A DNA stretch of 64,000 bases, taken from assembly GCF_016859285.1 (NCBI RefSeq), contig NC_053420.1:9248001-9312000 (forward strand). The letters run 5' to 3'. Every line of letters starts with the position of its first letter. The first letter of the stretch is position 1. This document shows positions 26,397-38,084 of the stretch, piece by piece. The notes below the pieces were generated by a model. That model was not told the origin of the DNA. It made no database searches and worked only from the letters and a program-made list of their open reading frames with translations. This stretch comes from Xiphias gladius. Lineage: Eukaryota > Chordata > Actinopteri > Istiophoriformes > Xiphiidae. Both the position numbers and the translations under genes were made by a program.

Positions 26397-26428
26397 TGCA
26401 CGTCATTTACGCCATTAAATGACGTGCA
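26397..26428. repeat. Perfect 13-bp inverted repeat with CRE-like core
   Basis: TGCACGTCATTTA, a 6-nt spacer, then TAAATGACGTGCA. Each arm contains TGACGTGC/GCACGTCA, close to a CREB/ATF site. Confidence 0.9.
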
Positions 26429-27959
26429 TGAAGCTAAAAATGCATAGACATTACACGTGAAATGTCCCTGAAAGTGCCGTGCTGTTTATACACCATCCCA
26501 TGATATCGTAGTTGTCAGTGGTATAATGCGGTCCCCTCTCATTCCTACTGTACAGAGTGCTGCAGGCATGATGTATTTCTTAAGGCAGACCCTAAAGTTA
26601 GTATCAGCCTGGTTCCTTCAACAAAAAGCCAATGGTATTTTTCCATCGGCTTTGGATTAATGCAGAAAATAAGCCCTGTGACAAATAAAAGTTTATGATA
26701 CTTGATACGTGTTTTGTTCAGCAAGATAATCTTCAAAAAAAGAACATCACTTTTATGATTTTTGAAGCCTTAATACAATCACCAGAAATAAAAAGCTAAT
26801 GTTAAGCTATAAATGAAGTAAACCATGGTCACATGACTTAAATTTAGTAATAGTTTGCCAAAATGAGAGTATAAACACTGGCTGTAAAGGCAGACTGGTG
26901 AGTAGATCGGTTTTTGTGTTTGGTGAGATCACGTTTAATGTCCCCGACAAACTGTGTAGTCTCATTTGGCCACTTGTTAGCAACCACCTTTTCTGTTGAG
27001 CTTGTATTAACAACAGACCTTACCTAAGGCATCTAACCAAATACCCATTCAAAAAACAGCATCGACTTAGGGGCGAGGGAACTGGAAGTGCGAAAATGCT
27101 AACATATTTCCGAGTTTTCGGACTCACTCCTGCAGCACTCTATACATAGTCGGTACAATCTGACAGATGCAGTGATGAAAGGTTGTTAAGAACATTTATG
27201 AGAAGGGGGCTGACAAACAGATTTTTGACCTGAGTCATGTACCACTTTTGTGCGATCAAGTGATTACAAAATGTGATTACTGTGTAAAAATCACAGGGGC
27301 CCCAAGGTCACCAATTTCACTTCTTTTGTCCGGATTTAGTATTACTGGTGCAGCACATTTAAAAAGGATGTGCATGCAAAGCAAACACTGACTTTCTCAA
27401 AAATATATCACATAACAAATAAAATGTGATGATCGCCACAATACCACAAGGAACTAGGTAAAATCATAACCATAAATTACAATGAAGGCAAAAAAAATTT
27501 AAAAATTACATTTTTTTAAAGGTAAAAGTGGCATGCTGCTGCTGTCCTACGGCCACAATGTATGGCACAAAATTTACAATTCAGAACAGTGGGCCCTTTG
27601 AGAAATCTCACAAAATAAATAAAATGAAACCCACCAGAAAAATTGACAGTAAGCTACTGAATCAGAGGCGGGAGGCATCATGGAAGGGCAAGCTCAGGAT
27701 TTTGGGATAGTGACGGCTGTGGTAGAGCAAAGCTCATCGTCAGAGTTAATCTCAACACTTTTTTGTAAGTTTTTTGTTTTTACCCCCATCTTACTTTGGT
27801 GTCAGCCTCCAGTAGTTTTTTTTAAGTATTTTGTGTTTTTGTTGCCTGAATCAGAAATTCTGTCTAATCTTTCTGTCTGTCCGCTGGTATAGTAACGAGG
27901 CAGAAACCACTTTGATAAGTGTAGTTGTCTGTATGTGTATGTGTATATGTGTTTATCCA

Positions 27960-28320
27960 TCATGCAGTAGCATCAGGGAGGCACCCGGTCGGTCAAAATT
28001 CATTCTGCAGAATGACAACCGCAGCAAACATACTTCCAAAGTCACAGACAACTGGCTTCAGTGACAAGAAGAATAAGGGGTCCTGCAACAGGTGGTCCGG
28101 CCCCCACAGAGCCTTGATCTCTACATCATGGAGTCAGTCTAGGAATACATAAAGAGACAGAAGACACTGAGACAGCCTAAATCCACAGAAGAACTGTGGC
28201 AACTTACCTTCAAAGTACCTTCTAAAACTGTGCTCAAGTGTACCGAGGAGAACCGGTGCTGTTTTAAAGCCAAAGTCCGAGACGGGAAATATTGATTTAT
28301 GTTCTTTTTTTTTATTGCAC
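27960..28320 (+). pseudogene. Tc1/mariner transposase fossil, C-terminal part
   Basis: One frame reads ILQNDNRSKHTSKVTDNW, matching the Tc1 'FQQDNDPKHTSK' block that carries the second catalytic Asp. Further on, in a shifted frame, RPPQSLDLYIMESV matches 'WPPQSPDLNIIESVW' with the third acidic residue retained. A third stretch, QPKSTEELWQ, then KAKVRDGKY followed by a stop, matches the transposase C-terminus. Internal stops (after NWLQ and after MESV) and frameshifts make it non-functional. The N-terminal DNA-binding part and terminal inverted repeats were not found. Confidence 0.8.
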
Positions 28321-29661
28321 TTTGTATGGTTTTAACTGATAAATAAAAGCTATTAATGACATTATTTTTAAAGGCATCCCACTGAATTTTCCGCTTGACC
28401 TAATCTGAGAGGAGTGCAGCTAATTGTTGATGTTGTCTGTGTTGGCATAACATTAGCAGTTAGCTGCCTAGCTGGAGGGAGTAGGAAAAACATTAGCTAC
28501 GTGGCATGTTAAACAAATATCCCCGTTCTCTCTTTGGACTACATAATATTCGGCTAGCTAGCAAATAGCGTTGATGTTAACGTACACGAAGGGCTTGATG
28601 CCAAAACATTAAAAAATAAGCTCCCAGTAATGAGCCAAGATAACGTGTACATAAACACAATTGTCAAAACTGCGTAATAAATCAAAACTGACTCGCCAGT
28701 TTGCAGTTTTGCGCACAGGTGACAAAAAGCAAGTTGACAAGTGGTCAAAACTTCAGTGGGGTAAATTCGCAAGTAACAGTGGTTAACCCCAAATCTGCAC
28801 CAGTCGGCTACATCCGCTTCTCCAGAGTTGAAAGCGTAGCCTCAGAGGTTCAGGGAGATTGTTATTTTGTTACATTTTTTCGTTCTGTCCCCTAATTGTC
28901 AAAAATTGCTTAATGCAACTTTTAATCCAGTGGCCAGATTTTTTTGGTATTATTATTATTAGATTGAGTCTGCAAAAGAGGCACTGTGTTCTACCCCACA
29001 CATGGGGAATATCGGCACAGTAACTGCCTTTGGTTTTGATGGGAAGGCGAGGGAATGTGTCGTGCTTTTACTCTTTTGCATCACGTCGTCAGTTTTAACA
29101 CATACGATGACTAATGAGTCAGTCTCCAAAAATAATTACTTCATGTGAAACCGGTGCCTGTTTGTCCTAGTGTATGTGAAAAAACAAGAATTAAAACATC
29201 TTTAAATTACGCAATAGTTAAATATTCAAATGAACCAATAAAGAAAAATATGGAGAGGCATGAAACAAAGACGTGTAAAATGCTCTCTGGCTGGTGCCAG
29301 GCAGACTTTGTCTCATGAACACCATTCACTGCTATAGAAGCAATATGTCTGTACATTGACATTAATATTCAAAGTCACTCTCTGTTTATTTTTGATTGAT
29401 ATTTTTTTGAACACCAATATCCTTTTGGAAAACGGCTGAGGTTGACCAATTAATATAGACACAGACAGAGGCAGCATAGCGGTGGAATCATTATGTCAGG
29501 GTGAAATTAATTCTGCATTCAGCTGCAATGCTTGTTGAGGGCATTGAGAATCATTGTGTTAATTGGAACCGATAATAATAACCAATAATTACTGTCATGT
29601 AATCCCTGAGGCACATGCGCAAGAGGATCCCTTCAAGACTATAATCAAATTCAATACTGTT

Positions 29662-29688
29662 CAATTGTCAGTAAGATACTGACAATTG
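29662..29688. repeat. Perfect 12-bp inverted repeat, 3-nt loop
   Basis: CAATTGTCAGTA, then AGA, then TACTGACAATTG. This is an exact hairpin in AT-rich intergenic DNA. Confidence 0.9.
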
Positions 29689-31802
29689 GCAATCAATAAT
29701 GGATGTGCACAAAATAATTTTGCACGATTAATATCTCACGTCATGTTACATTAATTGTTACTATATAACCACACTATCACAAAGGAGATTTTTTACATCA
29801 CTGGGTCGATCCAAGAGGAAAGAAATAGAAATGAGCAAACTGCAACAAAGAAATGGGTGAACAATATACGTGCACTAAATACAGTATAATAGGTGTTCTC
29901 GAGTGCCGAATCAATACATTCGATACATACTGCAGTGTTGTATTTTTTTTTGCCAGTTTTGACATTTACAGTCACTGGGTCACCAGATGTGATAATTCAT
30001 TTATTCTCCTACTTGACCTAATGAAGGCATGTGGGATGACAGAAGCCTAATAAAACTGATTCAGCGTCTGCTCCTGAACACTCTAATGCATACACCAGAG
30101 CCTGAGATCACAGGCAGTGTCCCAAAACAACATCCTGAGTCATCGCTTTCTTTAAAAAAAAATAAATAAAATAAAAATGTTGAGTGATCAGACTGAATAT
30201 ATTTAAAGGCAGATATTGAATATGCTCCCTTAAGCAACTGAAGACCATCTCAGTGATTGCCTGCTCAGTGATACCTGCTGCCAGCCAAGTCTTTTCATCC
30301 TCAGATGGACAATTAAATTAAGTATTGTGTAAGTAATTGAACTTTTGGATCTAATTCTCCGAGATACAGAAAGGTTGGATTTAGATTGTGTGGAGAACAA
30401 CATAAAGAATAAGAGATATAATGGGGAAAATGTGCCTTTGAAATTGAATGCAAGCCCGTGAGAGAGACACTAAAACATTTATTAATTATTTTTAAGAAAC
30501 AGCACTTAAATGTGTACATTATAACATCACAGCTGCTCAAAAATTACATAATAATAAAAAAAAGTTTTTGGACCAGATGGACAGAATTTTAATTAAAAGC
30601 TCGGAGTTAAAATGCTGTACTATGCTTTTACTGATGAGGATAAGTGATGAAATAGACCAAAGCTGCCATATGTCTGTCATTACATAATTCCAATTAGCCC
30701 TATATCTTTCAGGTATTGTTGTTGCATTATTAAAGGAGAACATGAGTATGCGTAATTTAGTTGATCCATAAGAAGGAAAGACCCTTCAGTCATACTACGA
30801 TGATGATCCTAACAATAATAAAACTCACAGATTAACAGTCATTTCTCATTTGTTTAATCTGTACAAAAACCAAGGCTTAAAAATGACCAGTTGTGGTTTT
30901 TACGACAGGTGATTGAGCGTACTATTTCTTGGCTAAGAGCAGTGACTTCTGGAAGTCTTGTCATCACTGGTCATGACTGGATGTTTGAAAGTCCAAAAAT
31001 TCAGAAAATAAAGTATGGGCTGCTATTCATTTTCTAAGATAGCTATGAGTTACAATCAAACATTTCTGAGTTTGGATAAGTCTGGTTATTTAAAGAATTG
31101 TTACTAAGATATGTAATGAGCAGGAGATTTTATGGTTGATAATTAAACTTGTCAGTGCTATCTATGGGACAAGTTTAATAATAATCTAATGGAGTTATAA
31201 TTATGTAATACTGACACTATTTCTCAAACATAACTTTGGAGTTGCATCACCTACTCACTTACATACTGATACTGACATATTTGTAATAAGATGCGCACAT
31301 CCATCTTCAGTTGAGCCTTTCTTATCTTTAACACCCTATTCAAACTGCATCATGCTTTTTGTAACATAAATACTACAGTTCCACCCAAAAACCACACACG
31401 GAGACACACACAAACGCACTTAATGTGAGCAAAACTATTGCTGCAGCGTGCTGCAGAAAGCAAAGTCCCTCCCCTCAATTTTATGACTCCTTTTAACAGA
31501 CTAGTGAGAGAGTGAAAGAGAGAGAGAGAGTAAGGATGTAGAAGAGCGATGATGCACCGGTACCCAGTCTTGTGCAGAGCTTGAACAACATACAGAGGAA
31601 TAATCATTCACCTCCCATGAGCACAAGTACCACTTACTGTGTAAATGTGGCAAAAAAAGTACACTTCTTACAGCTAGAAACTACACATAATGGAGGATGT
31701 TTCTATACTAAGGCAAAACCCAAAGTGGAGACAAGTTTCAACAGCCAATTTAAAATTTTTAACAATCTGAGCAAAGGTAAGCGAGATCTGCGAATAGTAA
31801 AA

Positions 31803-33748
31803 ATGTCTCCTGGCATCAAGTCTCGGGAGCATGTGGACATGGTGTACATCTCCATTGAGACAGCTATTGCCCTGGCCTCTGTGCTGGGGAATGTGCTGGT
31901 GGTGATGGTGGTGTGTGTGAACCGGGCTCTCCGCAACACCACCTTCTGCTTCATCGTGTCTCTGGCTGTGGCTGACATCGCTGTGGGAGTATTGGTCATT
32001 CCTCTGGCTATTATCATCAGTCTGGAATTTAACACTCAGTTCTACACCTGCCTCTTCCTCTCCTGCCTGCTGCTCATCATCACCCAGAGCTCCATCCTTT
32101 CCCTGCTGGCTATCGCCATTGACCGATATCTGCGAGTCAAGATTCCCACCAGGTGAGGAACTGTTCTAAAACAACTTAGTTACACTTTGAATGATATAAT
32201 TAGGTTAACACATGACTTTGAAATAAAATGAGGGAAAGAGAGGAAAGGTTTGTTTGGTAAGATTGTAATGGTTGATGAATGTTGTAATGACATTAAGGTA
32301 TCAATGTGGTAATTGACTGTCTGTATACAGTAAGAAGAATAAAATATTCATAACCGAGAGCAACAAAAAGTAGTCGTCAACATAATCTCTACTGGTTATG
32401 ATTGCTTATTCCAAGCCATCATAAGATTTCTTGATATGATTGAAACTCTTCCCACTAGGATTTGTGTTATTGACAAAAGTGCTCTGCCTTCATTAGCTAG
32501 ATTTCACTAGAATTCAATTGATACCACATTACACCATATGTCAAATCAAGTCAAATCAACACAAATAACTTATATATATTACGCAAAATTAGAAAATTGT
32601 CTTAGATTTCCCTCAGTATCAACATGTTCATAATAAGTCACTTAATTGAACGCAAAAAAATGAAGTTACTTTCTAAAGTTGCCCCAAAAATATTCTAGAA
32701 GAACAAATAATTATAGCAGTAGTAGCACCAACAGCCTCTGACCTTTTTTTATATTGGTCTTAGCATCAGAGAAGCTAAACATGTGCTTTTATTCTCCAGA
32801 CTGTCAATCAAGAGTTGGTAGTTCTCAGTGCTGATGCAAATCAATGCGCGGCACATCTAAAGCTTTTAAGCAAATTAAAATGGCCCTATCTGCCTAAATA
32901 ACTGACATAGGCACAGTACATTACGGGATTTGGCAGCCGCCTACACTAATTTTTTTGTTTGAAATCCTGATGTCAAAAGTTGGCAATGCTTCTGAACAGT
33001 AACCTATGGACTAGGATTTGTTCAATGAAATACTATTACAATATTATGCATGTGTGTATCTGGTTGATGGAAAGATCTGTCTTCATTTCATGTCCAACAT
33101 CCCTGTTCCAGGTACAGCATCATAGTGACCCAGGGGAGGGCATATGTGGCAGTTTGTCTGTGTTGGATCCTCTCCTTCCTCACTGGATTGGTTCCAATGA
33201 TTGGCTGGAATAACCGTGATGCCCGAGGAAATCTCAGCACTTCCAGCGAGATTGTCTGCGAATTTACCACTGTCATGAGGATGGACTACATGGTATACTT
33301 CAATTTCTTTGGCTGGGTGGTGGTTCCGCTGACCATAATGATTGCTCTGTATGCAGAGATCTTTAGGGTGATCCGGCGGCAGCTTAACCGACGTGCTGAG
33401 GCCACTTCTGACGGAGAAAGGTACTATCGGAAGGAGCTGAAGCTGGCCAAATCACTGGCCTTGGTGGTCTTCCTCTTTGCTGTGTGTTGGCTGCCGATAC
33501 ACATTATGAACTGCATTGACTTCTTCTGCCCAAAGTGTTATATACCCAAGTTTGCCACATATGTAGGAATTTTCATGTCCCACGTAAACTCAGCCCTCAA
33601 CCCAATGGTTTATGCATTCAGGATAAAGCGGTTCCATGTCACGCTGGTCCAGATCACTCGCCGTTGCATGTTATGTAAACGCACAGAGCCCACCCCATGC
33701 CCCACTAGCACACCAGCCCTTACGGAGAAAGTGGATGGAAACCTGTAA
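31803..33748 (+). CDS. Adenosine receptor, A3-type, second copy
   Basis: Exons 31803-32152 and 33112-33748 join in frame (ACCAG|GTGAGG donor; TTCCAG acceptor) for 328 residues. I chose the ATG at 31803 because [10 protein letters not shown] precedes TM1 at the usual distance; the frame is open back to 31572. Motifs seen are GNVLVVMVV (TM1), [10 protein letters not shown] (TM2), [13 protein letters not shown] (start of TM3, very like human A3), [12 protein letters not shown] in loop 2, NLST glycosylation site, [13 protein letters not shown] (TM5, A3-like), [13 protein letters not shown] (TM6) and [14 protein letters not shown] (TM7). The C-tail has a Cys pair (CMLC) suited to palmitoylation. 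The protein is expected to be a Gi-coupled receptor in the plasma membrane. Poly(A) signal AATAAA at 34043-34048. It is the divergent partner of the receptor at 23670-24909. Confidence 0.95.
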
Positions 33749-34136
33749 CAAGAACTGGAGTGTTTCTGTGTACTTTGCTTTCAGTGAGACGGTGCAGCGA
33801 TGAGACTCGTGGGATTACGTGGTATTTGGAATATGAACCCATTACCAGAGACAACAAAGCACTTCCCTGAGTCGTGGAACAAATTCATTTCTGACTCATT
33901 CACATTTCCATCCTTCTGCATTACTTTGTTTTCACTCGAGGCTTTCTTAATTGATTCATATTGAATTATAATATGTATGTCAACATAATAAGTACTACAA
34001 CAAACATTTCATGTTCAAAAAGCTTGTCGGTAAATTCCCCAGAATAAACATGCATATCTACTTCATTAAATATGCAAATCTTACATTTCTTATTTCACAT
34101 TTACAACAGTTTAAATAAATGTTAAACAACACTGAG

Positions 34137-34470
34137 AGTCTTCGGCCATGGCAGCAACGTTGTGAGTGCTTTAAGCTAAATGCTAACATGCTCAAAAGGA
34201 CTGTTATCATGCTGATGCTAAGCATGTATAATGTTTATATGTTTACCGTATTAACTTTCTTACTTTATCATGTTAGCATGCTAACATTTTATAATTAGCA
34301 CTGAACAACAGTAGTTTTGCAGGTATTTGGAGGTAAGGCTAAGCAATATTTCATGGCAATCCGTACCACAGCTGTCAAGATGTTTCGCTCAGGACCCAAG
34401 CGGTGGACTGACTGACCAAAATTGTCGAACAGAGCCATGCTGCTAGCATGGCTAAAAATTGGAATATTGG
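34137..34470. repeat. Dispersed repeat, 'GCTAGCATGCTAACAT' family, copy 2
   Basis: Shares ordered blocks with 545-915: GTTTACC, then TTAGCATGCTAACATTTTATAATTA, then TTTCATGGCAATCC, then AGATGTTTC, AAGCGGTGGA, and a final CATGCTGCTAGCATGGCTAA block. It lies just downstream of the plus-strand adenosine receptor 3' end. Confidence 0.7.
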
Positions 34471-35400
34471 CTAAAAAACAGCATTTAGTACAAAGAATTA
34501 ATTTGCAAGAGCTTACCTTGTTTTTTTTTTTGTAATCACGTGAACAAAAGCGACAGAGTCAGAATGGGAAGATTTATTGAGTAAAGATCAATAGAGACCA
34601 TTCAATATACAGGGAGGAAAAGGCCCTGACTGCACTGAAAATTAATACCAAAGTCACTAAACCAAATGAAACAAAACTCTGGCAACATCACAGCAATTCA
34701 GCCATTTGTCTTTATCACAGGATGCAGGCACCTCTTTAGCTAATTCAGCTAGTTTAAGCCATATGTCAATAGCTATGGCAGATTGTTGAAAAGGCGCTGA
34801 AGCATTTCAGTAAATTAACTGCAGAGCATTATGCCTTAGTGATTTATTCCTGCTCTAAACTCTAAAGCTTCTACTAAAGCAATGTCAGTTCTGCTTTCTC
34901 ATCAGTTTGACTTCTGCCTGGTTTCAGTTGGACCATTTCCAGTCAAATACATTAAAAAAAGAGTAGTATAGTATATGCATGTTGAACTGTTTTTTTCATT
35001 TGATGTGGTTAAATCACCAGGTTTGTGTACATGCTTACAGCTCCAGAAAGATATTTATTTAACTCAGATGTATATACATTCACCTACCAGGTATTCTGAC
35101 ACCCTCAGACTTGAAAAGTTGAACAATTTCACATGAACGCACGAAACCACTCTCTATCTCTCTGTCTCTGTCTGCCTCTCCTTCACCAACACATCAATAC
35201 GTAGTTCACCATCTGTCACCTTTATCCATGTTGAGGGATTTGAAACTGCTGAGCACGGTCTAATCCTCAACCCTCGTCTTAGTGCGGCATTCACTGCCTT
35301 CACACTTCACACTTGCCTGGGCTGGGGGCCTACCGAATGGTGAAGGGGCACAAGCACCGTGTAGGTGTGGAGACAAAACGCCAGGAGACTCTATTAGTTG
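34471..35400. other. Intergenic, promoter region of the small membrane-protein gene
   Basis: No coding feature. A poly-T run lies at about 34520-34531 and a TCTCTGTCTG-rich stretch at about 35152-35182. The right part presumably holds the promoter of the 35580-35921 gene; no TATA box is obvious. Confidence 0.35.
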
Positions 35401-35439
35401 TGTTCATCATCTTGTCGTCCTAGACTAAACTTCTGTGAG
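35401..35439 (+). other. Predicted non-coding first exon (5' UTR) of the small membrane-protein gene
   Basis: TTCTGTGAG|GTAAGA is a strong donor at 35439/35440. A matching TTAATTTGCAG acceptor ends at 35562, 17 nt before the start codon. The 5' end of this exon is not determined. Confidence 0.55.
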
Positions 35440-35579
35440 GTAAGACCTTTCATATTCATCCCAAGACAGCTGCAACAAATTTGTGAACTTTCATACGAGA
35501 CACTATCTGTACTTTTATCATTTGAATATTTTTAGAGGACTAAATGAAACTTTAATTTGCAGCACCAAACCACAATAAA

Positions 35580-35921
35580 ATGGCTGACACTGATCAGGCA
35601 GAGGGTGGCCAAGATCTGGAGGCTCCAGAGGAAGAGCTAGATGATGAACAAGCCCTGCTACACTTCAGTAAATACTGTGAAGCCCGGCGTGCATTACCTT
35701 GGGAGCAGTGGACCTTCAGAGAGAAGGCAAACTATTATATGGACCGCATCTTCCTCGGGGTCTTGATCCTTTTTTTCCTCATGCTGCTGGGAGAATTTGG
35801 CTATAAAATGTGGTATGTGATGAACGTGAAGAAGATTGCAGAGTTTGTGTCAGATTCGATGGTCTTTCTGTTTGACTGGCTCTTCACACATGAGAGAAAT
35901 GAGGAGCTGGCTGAATTGTAG
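35580..35921 (+). CDS. Unrecognised 113-residue single-pass membrane protein
   Basis: I do not recognise this protein. It is complete, from ATG (context AAAATGG) to TAG. Residues 1-25 are acidic (EEELDDEQ). Residues about 26-55 are amphipathic and aromatic, with WEQWTFREKANYY. Residues about 58-76 form one strong hydrophobic segment (FLGVLILFFLMLLGEFGY). After it come a basic MNVKK, then an amphipathic VSDSMVFLFDWLF and an acidic tail. There is no signal peptide. Positive residues lie mostly after the membrane segment, so topology is uncertain. A 5' UTR intron (35440-35562) and an AATAAA at 36129-36134 frame it as a compact transcription unit. The charged ends and balanced codon use argue for a real gene. 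Function cannot be assigned from sequence. Confidence 0.72.
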   Translation: MADTDQAEGGQDLEAPEEELDDEQALLHFSKYCEARRALPWEQWTFREKANYYMDRIFLGVLILFFLMLLGEFGYKMWYVMNVKKIAEFVSDSMVFLFDWLFTHERNEELAEL

Positions 35922-36639
35922 TTTGATAATAGAGCAACTGTTAATCTATTCAGTATACCCAGCATTGCTGTGTGGGATGATCACTCAGTTGTGTTTTCTA
36001 CCATGTTTACCATGCGCATGTGATACTACAAATGCCCAGTAAAGAATCCATTTATCGTTACATCGTAATTACAGATTCAGTAATGTATGAATGATTTGTG
36101 AACTTTATTTTTGATGATGACTTCATGGAAATAAAAAAATGTATGCCATTGACTGTATCATTATTCTCTCCTACAGTATAGTGCACACAAGATTTATAGC
36201 ATCCCCACTTTCTGGTTGTTGTTTTTCATGTGTGCATTTTTATTGCGTAGTTAACCCATTCTGCTTGATCAGTTTTATCCTCAATAAAATGTCACTCAAT
36301 TTTAAAATTGGTATTGGAACAGATACAGCATATGCGATATTGGCACACAATGTACATTTTTAAGTTTTAAGCATTTAAGAGACAATTAAAGGGGAAATAC
36401 CCCGCTGCAAAGGGTTAAATTGAGATATGATAAGCTAAGTCTCCTCTACTACTATACTCAAGTAAGATACAGTGTTAGGTAGTTGTACTCGAGTGTTTTC
36501 GTTATGTGCTACTTTAAACTTCTCCATTTTAGACAGACGTATGGCACTTTTTACTGTTGTTGCTGTTTACTTTGATGATTTGTAGAAGAGCTTTAAAACC
36601 AAATATATTCGGTTTACTACACTATTAAGACAAAAAAAG

Positions 36640-36790
36640 CAACAAATTTTCACATTTGAACAGCTGAAACCAGTTAATTTTTTTCTGTCTGATAAATGAC
36701 TAAAACGATTCACTGAAAACCAAAATAGATATCATTTAATTTTCGGTAGATCCAAAAATCAATTAATCAAATAATCGTTGCAGCTCTAAA
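36640..36790. repeat. 'AATCGTTGCAGCTCT' dispersed repeat fragment
   Basis: TTCACATTTGAACAGCTGAAACCAG, then TAAATGACTAAAACGATT, then TCAATTAATCAAATAATCG, ending in TTGCAGCTCTAAA. This is the 3' part of the family also seen at 5385, 37040, 38845, 39095 and 45675-46150. Confidence 0.65.
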
Positions 36791-37039
36791 ATAATGGAAC
36801 AAATGTGATAGATTTCTTTCATTCATGTAAGCATTTTTTTTGTTTTTGTACAGAACTTGAATAAACATTTTAATGAAAGGGCTACATGTAAACATATATT
36901 GATCAAACTTTTCAATAGAAGGTATGTCTCCTTCTTGTATGCAGCCAGTTGGGCCATTGTTGTACCCAAGGGGGTGGATATTTTTCCTCCAGTGTCTTAG
37001 TCATATCCATATTATAAAAATAGCTGAAACAGATTCATC

Positions 37040-37570
37040 GTCTGCCAGTTGAATAATCGATTAATCAACAATGAATCTCATTATTATTTTCATGAATACT
37101 CATTTGGTAAATTAAATGCCAGAAAATGGTGAAAAAATGTCCATCACAATTTGCTAGATCCCAAGTTGACATATTCACATTGCTTGCAAAACCCAAAGAT
37201 ATTCAGGTTACGGTGACAGAAAATGGGGAAAAATAGCAAATCCCCACAGCCTAATGAGGATTTGAAAAGCAGGGACTAGGGAATGTTTGGAAATTTAGCC
37301 TGAAAATGTACTTTGACAGATCGATTATCAACATAGCTGCTGATTGATATTGGATTCTCAATTAACTGACTGATCATATCAGCTCTAAATGATGGAATTA
37401 GCCAATTAAGATGTCATTTAACCCAGATAAAGCAAGTAAGGTCTTCTTTAGTTATATGTGGTGTATTTTAACACACTTTTTTTTAAAAAAATGATGGACG
37501 ATAAAGTTCCAGCAGGTTTTAACACATGAAAGCCTCTAAGTTGAGCTGTGGTGTCACTCTGTTCTTTTCA
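37040..37570. repeat. Compound repeat unit, upstream copy (direct repeat flanking the rplp2 promoter)
   Basis: The left part is a copy of the AATCGATTAATC family. From about 37250 the sequence is colinear with 39335-39600: GAGGATTTGAAAAGCAGGGA, TTTAGCCTGAAAA, AAAGCAAGTAAGGTCTTCTT, GTTCCAGCAGG, then ACACATGAAAGCCTCTAAGT. It is a direct repeat about 2.05 kb from its partner. Confidence 0.8.
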
Positions 37571-37944
37571 CTTAGCTGTTGTAAAACCTAAAATAATCCA
37601 TCTTCTTTCAAAGGAGGAGAAATAGGAGCCCTGAAGTTCAGTGGTTGAGCCAAAAATAGCCAGTTTTGCAGAGATTTGCACCTTCTTGTTTAGGACTTTG
37701 AAAATGATCTGCTGGATATTGATCCACCAATCTTACAGAATTTTATTCAAATCAACACATTAACAACAATGACACCGTGTTGACATGAAATAGAAATTTC
37801 ACACATAAACTAATTAAGGTAAGTTGTGAGTTAATTATATTAACATAGTATAAAGATGAAGAAAAACAAACCTGAGGTGTGTATTAGCTGTAGGTGTTAT
37901 TATGTAGAAAAAAAAAACAAACAAACCTAGTTTGTTTATTGGAA

Positions 37945-38084
37945 AACGCTGACGTAGGTGTCTAGCATCCAAACGGACCAATGGAATCGACGCCCTCCCT
38001 TCCTCCACACGGTCCGGTCCCGCCCCTTCCTTCTCCCGGATTTCCTGGCGTGACCGACGTTTCGTGTCTGTTTAGACTTAAAAG
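37945..38084 (+). promoter_or_regulatory. rplp2 promoter and first (non-coding) exon
   Basis: A CRE-like TGACGTA lies at 37950-37956, an inverted CCAAT context (ACCAATGG) at 37977-37984, and a GC-box-like CCCGCCCC around 38020-38027. Immediately downstream is a pyrimidine stretch CTTCCTTCTCCC (38026-38037). Ribosomal-protein genes start transcription inside such a tract and give a 5' TOP mRNA whose translation is controlled by mTOR/LARP1. The exon would run from about 38031 to 38084, where AAAA|GTAAGT is a strong donor. Confidence 0.75.

Larger units (their letters stand above)
24910..31571. other. Intergenic DNA between the two head-to-head adenosine receptors
   Basis: This holds the 5' regions of both receptors. 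It also contains a Tc1 transposase fossil (about 27960-28320), perfect inverted repeats at 26397-26428 and 29662-29688, poly-T at about 25279-25294, and AT-rich blocks with homeodomain-like TAATTA/ATTAAT motifs (about 29420-29620, 30530-30720). No independent gene is supported. Confidence 0.5.
36135..37940. other. Repeat-rich intergenic DNA upstream of rplp2
   Basis: After the poly(A) signal of the small membrane-protein gene come degenerate dispersed repeats (about 36640-36790 and 37040-37570). No coding exon was seen. Confidence 0.5.
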
